A stretch of DNA of 64,000 nucleotides, from NCBI GenBank assembly GCA_949358305.1, contig OX442324.1:5089575-5153574 (forward strand), in the 5' to 3' direction. A model generated the notes under the pieces. The model saw only the letters and a program-made list of their open reading frames with translations. It did not search any database and was not told the origin of the DNA. Every line of letters begins with the position of its first letter. The stretch's first letter is position 1. The stretch comes from Strigamia acuminata. Taxonomy: Eukaryota; Arthropoda; Chilopoda; Geophilomorpha; Linotaeniidae. A program made the position numbers and the translations under genes. Positions 49,801-59,529 of this stretch are shown in pieces.

Positions 49801-50827
49801 GTTTTGCTAAAAGGACCGAACAGAAATGAACCGAATATTTTAATTCATTGTTGCTGTGTACACAGTATATTTGTGCACAGACACTTTGATTATTACACTT
49901 GATTTGTTACGCAATTCTATGCTTTTTCTGTGTTTATCCGTGTTCCCATGTTACCATCTTGCAACAATCTCAGATAATGCAACAGTTACTCGGTTTGCCA
50001 TAAACTGTTCTGTGGTTATGCTGTAGGCCGGCTTCGTTTGAGACGAAATCTTTAAGTTGGATTTTAATTAGAAAACAAAATGAAACATGATCCTTCTTCC
50101 TCAAACCTTGCCATGTGTGTCTACATTGGCTCCATTTTGCTTATGGCACATCGACTGTTCAAAATGACTAGTTCCAAGTAGGCCTAGTAAGTAATTATAA
50201 TTCTATTCCTCAGGATTTTTGTTTTTGAAGTAATATGGAACATAATTGCAGTATCTCGGCGACACTATTCTAAGTGGGGAAAAAATTAGCCATTGCATGA
50301 TTCACACAAAACAGGAAAACTCCAAACACCACTTATGAATTTATTCAAATTTGGTAAGTTTAGTGAAAAATTATGTGGAAGTTCTCGCAGCTTAAAATTG
50401 ATTTTGAGTGTCTTTTTTTTTTAAAAAAAAAATAGATTAGGCCAAATTGATGTAAAATGGTAACTTCAAAATTTTGCTTTCGAGACTACCAAATTTCAGA
50501 TGTTTAAATAAACTGTTTTTTAGCCTTTAAAAAATAGTAAACCCAAGTTTTATCAATTTTTTTTATCTTATTTTTATGTCTGAAAATATGTTTACTGTTA
50601 TTTGTTTGATTGTGTGAATAAACTGGTTTGTCACCTCCTTGAGATTTCAAATTTATTTTTACAATTTTTTTTGAAATTTTTATTTGAAACTTCAAAACAA
50701 TTTGTTTCCATTCTAAATTCGAGGGAGGAAAAATATCTTCATTTTTAAGTTTTCTGAATTTGAAAAGAAATTATCAATGTGGTCATGAATGTTAATTACA
50801 AAAATCCAAAGTTTAGTTCGAACAAAT
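49801..50827. other. Intergenic between two convergent genes
   Basis: About 1 kb, 3' flank of both the 49.1-kb gene (+) and the 50.8-kb gene (-). AT-rich, with no exon or repeat worth naming. Confidence 0.5.
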
Positions 50828-53694
50828 TCAATCGCTTTGCTTGGAAATTTTATCAGTCAAAACCGGGAAAGTTTCAAAATCTTCGAAACAATATCGGTCC
50901 TTGGAATTCTGATCACGGTTGCATTTGTTTCCTCTCAATCGGTCCGTCATTGGTCCGGATTTGTCAAAAATCTCAATGTCTTCGATGCTTGAAAATCTCT
51001 TTTCTTCGGTCCCATTTCTGGGGGCAGTTGTGCTTGAGCGTGACCGAATCACTCCCGACTCGTTCTCTTGTTCAGCACTGCTCTCATCCCTCTTAAAATA
51101 CGCAGAATCTTGTCCACAGCCAGAAGATATCTCCGGCTCGCTAGAAGCAGCGTCGACGTCATTGGATCTGTAAGTGTCATAAAAATTACAAACGGTTGAT
51201 CAAAGTTGGAATTTCAATAAAAAACTATAAATGCGACAATAGATTCATCGGTCTATTTTTTGGGGCGCATTAATCCGACCAGCATCCTTTCGCCTATCAG
51301 TCGCCATTTTGAACCAAGTCATTTTTCCCCCCATGCCCCGTTAATAACTTACGTCAAGCTATTGCTACTTCTATTCAAATCCAACAAATTCTCGTCGCTG
51401 TGTTTCCTTTCGGGCAAACCACTTCCACTTGGGGAATCTTCTCTCGTCTGCTCAGTTTGATCGTAGCTTTGATTTTTGATAACGCCTCGAAGAACATATC
51501 GATCGTTGTCGCTGTCATCAGCGATTTCAGTACAATTGCTTTTACTCTTTTTTCGGAACGGTCTAATCCCCTCAAAGTCGCAACACTGCTCGCCGCCGTA
51601 ATCGGCACTCAATGCTCGACTACTCTTGCGACTAAAAGGCAACGCCGGACAAGATTCCTGAGACAATTTATCAGTGACTGAGTCCTTGACTGCAATGACG
51701 AATGAATCGAATTCATTTGATATCCTCGAAACAGCATGCGTTTCTCTTCCGTCTCTTGCTTTGGAAAACGATGGTTCTTTCGCTTTGCCAGCAAATATTT
51801 CTTTCAAATCCTTTGGTTTGGAAAGTGATCGGACTTCCGTTTGTTCCTTCACTCTAACTGCATGTGTTTCTTTTACGTCCCTCGATTTTGAAATAGATTT
51901 CAGTTCCATTGGGTCTTCTCCCTTAAAGGCAAGTGCTTCTTCTTGGCCCTTCTTCTTCGAAACCGGCTCTCTGACTTTAATTGAAAGTGTTTCTTTTGCA
52001 GCTTTGGCATCGATAGTCTTCGAATCGCAGTCTAACGGTCTCCCTGCTTCGATCTCAAACGCTTCGTTTCCATTCAGCTTGCAGGCTGCCTCGTCTTCAT
52101 CTGCATTCGAAAATAGCGACAATTCGTTTGGTTGTCTGCCTACTGCATTATATTTCTGAATGATGCTCGCTCGTAGATCCCTAAATTCATCTCGAAGCGG
52201 AAGCGGCAGGTTGTATTCGGTCGAAGCGATTTCTTTGCCAGAAGTGCTCAAAACTTTGTGCTTACAATTGTCACAGTAGAGAATTTCATCGCACTTGCCT
52301 TTAATCCAGATAGTTGCACAGCAGTAAAGACAACTGTTTCCACGCTGGAGAGAAATTTTATATTTGAGGAATCAGGTCACTTGTAACTTGGAATGGAAAT
52401 TGCTTCATTTGCTTACCATGCACGATGGACGTGGCTTGTTGTACTGATTTTGGTACAGTTGACATTCAGTGCAAAGACCACTTTTCGAATCCATTGAAGC
52501 TTCATTTTTATCACAGTTGGTGCACACCTGACGCGCTCTTCCGCCGATAGCTCCAAAAACAGTCATCTCGGCTGTCGTTTGATCTTCTGATTTTTTACCT
52601 TTCTCTGTGTGTTGTTTGGGTTGTTTAGGTTGTTTAGGTTTCTCAGTCGGTTTTCGCGACAAATCATCTTAAATCCACGGAAAACATTATTTCTTTGAAG
52701 AATATCTATTGTTTCCCTATAAAACCAAATTTACCCGCGTATTCCAGTGCACGTTGTGCCCTTCTCATTTCATCTGGGTCATCTAAAAGCGATTTTTGTT
52801 ATTGTTATTTTTTAAGTTAGATTTTATTTTCTTCGTTTATCTTTACTCTCCATCCGTTTCATCGTATCATCTAGGATTGGAATTATGCAGCAAGAAGTAC
52901 CGTCGTCACAATTGCTTCATTTATTTTTAAAAAAAAAACGGTTTGATTATTAAATGTTTTAAAACGTACACAAAGACATTGAAGCAATCAATTAACCTTT
53001 CGCACAAGATGTCTTTAAGCGTTAGTGGAAACGGTTTTCGTTCAATCAAACAGTCCTCTGGTTCATTGTCTTTTAGAAAATCAAGTATCAACGTTTTTCA
53101 ATTAACGTTTGAGTATGCTTAGTTGCTTACCACACACTTCCTGCATTTTGTATTCTTCGGGCTCACCTTAAGAAAGATATTATAGTGTATTTGTAAATTT
53201 TAATAGATAAGAAGCTAAAATATTTGATCTTAATTTAAATGGCTACTAACGACGGTTTTATTTATTTATTCAAACCAGCCCATCCACAAGAACCACAAAT
53301 TTCATCTAACCTTGATCTTCCAGTGCCAGTTGTGCTCTCTTCATTGCATCTGGATCGTCTAAAAGAAGCATCTTTTTATACTGTGATCCACATTTTGTTG
53401 TAATGAATATTTACTATGTGGGCAATGAATTTGTTGTGCAAGTTGACCTTTGATTGGAGCTATGCAGCACGAAGAAGTCACGTCATAGTTGCTATAGTAA
53501 CAAATACACAATGATAATAGATGGAAAATAGGGAAAAATTGGCCATTAACTTTTGATATAAGATGTCCGTAAACTGTTCACCGAGTGAATCAAACCTGAA
53601 AAATTGAAACATGTATTCGTATTTGTTGATTAAAAATAATATATTCGTACTGCTTGTATACTGCCATTTTTAAGTCCGATTTTTCATTTTTCAT
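50828..53694 (-). CDS. Cysteine-rich protein with FAM76-like zinc-binding pattern and duplicated N-terminal exons
   Basis: Eleven exons close exactly in phase for 662 residues: 53651-53694, 53551-53595, 53448-53491, 53311-53358, 53131-53166, 52997-53069, 52847-52914, 52735-52782, 52417-52667, 51353-52344 and 50828-51167. Start: MKNEKSDLKMAVYKQFDSL. The N-terminal third holds two copies of a unit: (F/L)(T/K)DIL, then TS-CCI-PI, then DPD-M-RAQ-ALE. Copies lie about residues 22-60 and 95-135, and both end in a 48-bp exon of the same phase. A KPKQPKQPKQ linker follows. Next comes CTNC-x13-CTEC-x13-C, then CLYC, C and CDNC, whose first spacing equals FAM76A/B zinc clusters as I remember them. The remaining 400 residues are charged, Ser/Lys/Glu-rich and probably disordered. 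Function unknown; the FAM76 link is suggestive, not proven. Confidence 0.75.
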
Positions 53695-54648
53695 TGTTTC
53701 TAAACTCTTCACGAGAGAATTTACCTAGTCGTAAGTAAATATCCGAATATATGAATTTGAAACGAATCGTTGAAATACATCAAAAATCTTACTTTTGCTT
53801 TGTTCACACATTTGTGTTCAGAAATATCATAAGACATGTCCTGAAGTGGGAAATTGTGCTCTACACAAGGAATACTTAAAATTTACATAGTTATAATTAT
53901 ATAAAATTCCAAATAAAACTAATACGGTACATAAAAAACTAAAAGGCTTAACTCCGCTCTTTAATTTTGCGTTATATTCTTTTTAAGATAATTTTCCAAT
54001 GAAAACTGCTCGCGAGTTGGCACGCACCAATTGTTCAAATTGACGTCATAAGTTCAAAATTTAAAAATTTCTTATTTCGGTGCCTGTGAGAGAGTAATTG
54101 AATTGATGGTTCCAAGCAGAAATTTCCAAAAAGCAATAGAAGCTTTTGTTCAATTAGAAATTTATGTTGTTCAAAGTCTTTCTCTTCAGAAGCAGTTGAT
54201 CACACAAAGGCAGAGACTGAATATGTCAAAAGTTCCACTTCCAAAGAGTTTGCAGATTCACAGGCTTCGCAAATAATGTCAGTTACTTCAATACAAGAAA
54301 CTACCACAACATACCTACCAAAAGCATACAGCCATAAAATTCTTCTGGGATAAAATAACGATAATTTGCCAATCTCAAACGTTCAGGACAAGTTAATTTT
54401 AGGTTCAGAACAGGATTGAAACAATTGAGAGTGAGATTTAACACAAGGACTCTTTTTGACTCGAACAAGAGTATAGTAGTAGCAGTAGCAGTGTTTGCAA
54501 TAAAAAAGCGAAATAAAATGGAGCTGTAGAGCTATTTTCCCATGATGGTAATTCAAATTTACCGCCAGTCGGTTTGTGATATTGTTGGGAATAAATGAAA
54601 TAAATGTTGAAATAATGCCTGAAATTGTTTACTTTTTAACCCTATATC
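53695..54648. other. Head-to-head intergenic region
   Basis: Separates the cysteine-rich gene (-) from the lectin-like gene (+). A full CRE TGACGTCA is at 54041-54048. No coding exon is seen; a (GTAGCA)-like short run is at 54475-54491. Confidence 0.5.
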
Positions 54649-56078
54649 ATGCCAGCAAATTTGGAAGGTGATGGCGACAGCGAATCTAACAGATCTGCAT
54701 GGTAGACATCAGTGATTTTATACGAGAAATACTAAAAAAAAAATAAAAATAAAAATAATACAATAAAAAATGAGTTTTATTTTCCAGCATGTGGTTGTGT
54801 CTGATATCCCTAGCAGTTATCGGCTCGATAATTCTCATTGGTGGTGTGGTTGGTTTGTTCGTTCATTACGATCCACTCAAAGAAGTAGATGTTGTTCTTC
54901 CAAGAAACACTCCTGAGATTCGTAGACGTGCACTTTTTGACGATGACGAGACGAGTAACGAATGACTCCTGATTACAAAACTTAATTCACATACATGATT
55001 TTTTTTAATTTTTTTAAATTAAAGTTACAGTTGTTTTAGTTACTAAAAAATTAAATTTCACTCAAGCAGACGAATACTGTACCGATAGTTTAGATGGAGC
55101 ATCGCTAGCATTTCCTCGCAGTTTCCAAGAAGAAAAGCGTTTCGAGAACGATTTAACATTTCAAATGGAAGAAAATCGAACACACATATTGGAAACATGT
55201 GGCAGCCAAGTGTTTATTGGTAAAAATAAATGAAATGAATAAAAAAAAAAATCTTATTAACAAATTGTATATATTCATTAGGTATTCGTAAAAGTGTTGA
55301 TGCTCAATGGGTATTAGCAGATGGTTCAAGCGCCTTAACGATGCCTGCACTAAGCGATGGTGGTTCTGGAGATTCTGATTTATGTTCAAAATTGAGCTAC
55401 GTGGATAACCAAGTAGATTTTGTTTCTGCTGAATGCAGTGGAAATTTGTGGAATTGCATATTATGTGAATACAGTTAAGTTAAAACACGTATTTATTTAT
55501 TTTATTTATGATGGAGTAAATAATACAGTTGGAGTACAAATAGGAATGTGGTTTTTATTTTTATTTTTTTTTGTGTTTAGGATGTCCAGATAAGTCACTA
55601 AGGACATGCTACACTGTTTGGGAGAACATCAACCAAGTTGATTACGAAACTGCTTCGATGTTTTGTAAAAATATCATTCCTCGAGGAAATCTTGCTTCCG
55701 TCAACCATTCATCAGTCCTGGAACTGCTTGAAGATCAGATTAGATCCGATGCGAAAGAATGCCGCAATTTTGGCGTGGGTAGGATTCAATGGCTTTAATT
55801 TATTTACATTTATTCACTTGTGTGTTTTATTAGGAAACCGGATGATTAGTCAGTATGAATCGCCGACGGAGGAAGTCATTCCTTATAAATCAGTGCGAAT
55901 AATTAACATGAAGAAAATGACATCAGGCAAAAGTTGCGTCTCGATGAATCTGAATAAACAGATGCGCTGGGAAGTTGCTTCTTGTGAAAACAAATATTGT
56001 TTTGTCTGCGTTAAAGGAAACGTCGCGAATGATGATAGCAGATCAAAAAATCCACCAAAACCGCTAGAAAATGACTGA
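54649..56078 (+). CDS. Type II membrane protein with two divergent C-type-lectin-like regions
   Basis: Six exons close in phase for 334 residues: 54649-54701, 54788-54954, 55070-55219, 55282-55473, 55581-55778 and 55834-56078. A short acidic N-terminus (MPANLEGDGDSESN) precedes one TM (CLISLAVIGSIILIGGVVGLF), with no signal peptide, hence type II. The ectodomain has a first CTLD-like half: ...CGSQVFIGIRKSVDAQWVLADGS, then DLCSKL, then NLWNCILCEY. A second begins CPDKSLRTCYTVWE...ETASMFC..GNLASVNHSSVLELLE. That GxLASV plus ELLE pattern is the CTLD helix-2 signature. Calcium-binding EPN/QPD and WND triplets are not visible, so sugar binding is doubtful. Two N-glycosylation sites (NRT, NHS). The exon 3 acceptor is a NAGNAG (55067/55070). 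Confidence 0.8.
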
Positions 56079-56671
56079 ATTGTGTACGTTTCGATAACTG
56101 GGAGAAAAAAAATAAAAAATAAACAACCCATTCTCTTCGTATTCTGTGTCAGTCATTACAATGGGATATTAATCAGGGAATATCCTTCATCTTCACAGCT
56201 TTGAGATTTGATAACGTCACAGCTTTCCCTATTTCTCTTGTTTGCTATTTTACACAATCTGTTCCGAAGAGCAAACTTTTCGAAATTTCAGAAATCGGAA
56301 ACAGCTAAAAATAAGCAAGCTGCTGTTGTCTATTTAATTGCAGTGAACTGAGAAAAAAAATATGTAATTAAATTTGACACACATCTTGAATAATAAACAT
56401 TTCTTTTCGATAATACGTGATAACGAATAATTGTTCTCTCACAAAGCATTCAACATTGAACGAGCTCGTTCTCATCAAAATCAGGATCAGGGTCGGAGGG
56501 AGAAACTCGCCTGTTTCTATAGCCTGGCCTTCCAACACTTCGCGCCGGCCCTGGTAATGGTAACTATAAAAGGTGACGTAACGCAGCATGGTGTCTGTCT
56601 CTGTCTGCGTACCACTTGAATCAGGTGTTACTCGATAACATCCTTTACATTTCTAGTTGAATGTAACCAAA
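56079..56671. other. Intergenic
   Basis: About 590 bp: 3' UTR of the lectin-like gene (AATAAA at 56117) and the 5' flank of the next gene. A TATAAA-like box (CTATAAAAGG) sits at 56564-56573, about 100 bp before the next ATG. Confidence 0.5.
56564..56573 (+). promoter_or_regulatory. TATA box of the 56.7-kb gene
   Basis: CTATAAAAGG lies about 100 bp upstream of the ATG at 56672 and immediately before TGACGTAA, a CRE-like half palindrome. Position and sequence fit a core promoter. Confidence 0.45.
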
Positions 56672-57664
56672 ATGAGTCTGAAATTAAACGTATACCTTCG
56701 AAAAGTTGGTCCTTTCTTTTTCTTCTTTTGGGTGAGTACCAGATGTGAAAATATGACTTGCAGGTGAGTAATTCAACGTTTTAAGATTAAAATCTCGTTC
56801 GATCGGTACAGAAAAACTAATATATGCACATTTTATACATTGTAGCAATCGTTGTCAGTTACAGGATAGAGATTCAACATGCTGGCTAAAAGCAAGAACA
56901 TATTTTCTTCACGAATTGATAACGGCCATTAATAATTATGCATCGGTAGAAACCATGCTACGTAAGTAACTTTGATTGATCCACTAATTCTAGACATGTT
57001 GTGCAATCCCATTTTCATCATACAGACATGTGGCAAACCCATCAAGGAATAGAAATAGACGGCAAGCTGAATTTGACATTTTCTAACGCCGTAGACGTAA
57101 TGAAAGAAAACGAAGCAGGGCCGCTGTCGGCTGAAGATTTGATCGCCATTTTTGATGTTATCAAAAACAAGGTAAATTCCATTACCGTAAATGCTCCCAT
57201 TGAGCGCGGGATGCTGATTGAGCACGGTATCCTTTGCAATGCGGTTGGAATGTCCAAAAATGCATTCTACAAGTCTAAAAATATATTTTTAAAGTGCCAA
57301 AAATATATTTTTCGGTGCAAAAATGGACTTTTTGAGATTGAAAATATATTTTAATTATCATCTAATTATTTCGTACGCGTGGGAATAGAGCGCGGGTGTT
57401 CTATGAGAGCATTTACGGTTCTTGAAATTTAAACGTTGTTTATAGTCGTCTTATGTTTTTTTTTCCTAGACGAAAAATGTCGTTTCTTCAGCCGATACTT
57501 CGAATTTATCGATTGCTTGCCCATCGCCTTGCGATTATGTAAACACACTCTGGATCTATTTATTCGTTTGTTCGTGCATCGTTGTCCTTTTGACTATTCC
57601 TATAGTTGCTACCCACTTGTATTTCTCACGTCAAAATAATATTAAGTATCAATTATCATCCTGA
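56672..57664 (+). CDS. Small single-pass (type I) membrane protein, orphan
   Basis: Not recognised. Four exons close in phase for 182 residues: 56672-56763, 56846-56961, 57026-57171 and 57470-57664. A signal peptide with a run of Phe/Trp (VGPFFFFFWVSTRC) leads to a cysteine cluster (CENMTCSNRCQLQDRDSTCW). An amphipathic stretch follows (YFLHELITAINNYASVETML; LSAEDLIAIFDVIKNK), then CPSPCDY, a TM (LWIYLFVCSCIVVLLTIPIVA) and a short tail ending YQLSS. N-glycosylation sequons occur at NMT, NLT and NLS. The helical stretch before the TM is vaguely like the start of adhesion-GPCR GAIN domains, but there is no GPS motif and only one TM. Neighbours on both sides are also fast-evolving membrane genes. 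Confidence 0.65.
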
Positions 57665-58290
57665 CATCCACTTTTCTACGACGAAACCGCTGTCAAATAC
57701 CAGTCTATAAATGAAATAATCCCAGAAAGATGATTTTTAGTTGTAAATGTATAGAAACTTATCAAAAATAATTAGTGCAATTTTTTTAAAAAAAATATAG
57801 CGATAATATATAATTTAATTTTAATTAGTACAGTAGACCTTGAAAAGACAGTATCAAATGTAATCTAAGCAGAAAGAGTGTCTAAAAAACTTGATATTTT
57901 TAATTAATATTGTGTGCAATTTAAGGTTGTATATTACAACCTCTGTTATTAAGTCATTCTCAATTAAACCGGACTTTTAGTTACAATTTCATTGTTGTTA
58001 ACTTTATTTCCTGAAAACATTTTCATCGAATTGAATTAAAACTTTCTTCCTGATGCAACATCACTTAAAATTGGAATTTCTAATTGATGTTACATGTTGC
58101 CATGGTAGCAGCAGGTTTTGTTTCAAAACACATGTTGGAATCAATGACTTTCTCAGTGCGAGTTGCAATTACCGGTGCTGACTTGTGAGTGAGGGAAATT
58201 TAATCAATTAACGTCATAAAACTGACATTTCTCAACACAATTTGCGTTTTCAAAGTCATAGTCATTATTCACGAATTTCGGTATGTCAGA
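57665..58290. other. Intergenic
   Basis: AT-rich 3' and 5' flanks. It contains GTTGCCATGGTAGCA at 58097-58111, also found in the large FCHSD2 intron at 27494. No exon is seen. Confidence 0.45.
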
Positions 58291-58850
58291 ATGCCCAGCA
58301 GACACTGTAGAAAAGACTTTCTACTTGTTACGACAGGTATTTGTTTATTTATTTTGTTTTGATGAATTTCGTCGGGATTTATTGTGTTTACATTGATTGT
58401 AATTTTATTTTGTTTTGTCAGCAAATACTTTCTCTGTTTCTGTACGTGATGATGCTATTTCTGGCTTACACGATGGGAAAGAAATTAATAACCTTTTGGA
58501 TAACCCCGGCTGTTTCGTATTACGAATCAAAGAAGAAAGACACAAAAACGGATTAATTATTTACACCGCAGAAATCAGTACTATATTTACGCATTATCTT
58601 GTTGATTTGTTATTATGGAGACTCGTTTAATTTTCAGGATGAGTCAGCTAATCCAAATGATAGTGTTAATTGTTATTACACCAAACAACTTGCACAATTA
58701 TGTAATTGTAAACAAAACAAGTTTCACAATATAAAACAACCCACTCAAGGTATTATTATTGCTGAATGCAATTAATTTTTTTTTTTTTTTTTAATTTGTA
58801 TTTTTGTAGAGATGATGTATGAATTTAAGAAATGTCAAGAACTTGTATAA
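58291..58850 (+). CDS. Small putative gene with two competing reading frames
   Basis: Not recognised. Model A uses ATG 58291 and exons 58291-58336, 58422-58577, 58648-58749 and 58810-58850. It closes in phase at 114 residues (MPSRHCRKDF...; RDDAISGLHDGKEINNLL; DNPGCFVLRIKEER; CNCKQNKFHN; tail FKKCQELV). Model B uses ATG 58283 and the same first two exons in another frame, giving a 62-residue protein with a strong hydrophobic helix (LSLFLYVMMLFLAYTMG) and a KKKDTKTD tail. Model A needs an internal acceptor, 10 bases past the stronger CAG at 58637. Exon borders themselves look real in both, but neither model has family support. Confidence 0.4.
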
Positions 58851-59529
58851 AACAACAAACAGCAAGAGAAATTAATATAACTAGTAAACCCGTTCATCCT
58901 ATGGGATGATCAGTTTTAAGACGAAAAATGTATTAAATCCATTCCTTCAATTTAAGGCCGTTGTGTAGAAAAAAATTTAAGAAAGGCAAATAATTAGTTC
59001 TATTTAGATATTAAGGGTTTGAAATAATTCGAATTATTAATTATCTATTTTAAAATAACTATTTTTCTTTTAAAATAAAAAAAATATGGTTTTCGAAGAA
59101 CTTTGGATGCAGTTTTAATTGTACGATGTATTTATTAAACCTATGTGCTTGATGTATATCAAACACCAACAAGTGATTGTCCGTTCTCATTTTCTTACAT
59201 CAACTTAACGTTGAAATAAAATATCACATCGGCTTCTCTCTTTTTAAGCCAAGATGGCTGCTCATCCCGCGAGATTCCCGCTTGAAAGAAAACAAATAAA
59301 ATGTTCTTCCAAAATGTTATTTATTTTTAAATGCAAAAATCAATTTATGTTTTACTCCTTTTACGCATTTGCTAACATGATTACTACCTACTGATTTCCG
59401 TCATGAATGAAAATAAAACGAATGGTTTTTGTTTGTGGCTGTAGGAGGGCGCTACTAGACACTTCGGTACGTGCAGCATGGTGGTATCGTTGAAACGTTT
59501 CCCGGCACTGTTTAGTGTTATGCGATAAA
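58851..59529. other. Intergenic, AIFM1 promoter side
   Basis: No coding exon. A YY1-like AAGATGGCTGC near 59251 lies about 280 bp before the AIFM1 ATG. Confidence 0.5.

Noticed and set aside
51674-52159. 161-codon + strand ORF, Ser/Phe-rich
   Set aside because: Exact antisense shadow of the large exon of the cysteine-rich gene at 50.8-53.7 kb, whose frame closes through eleven exons.
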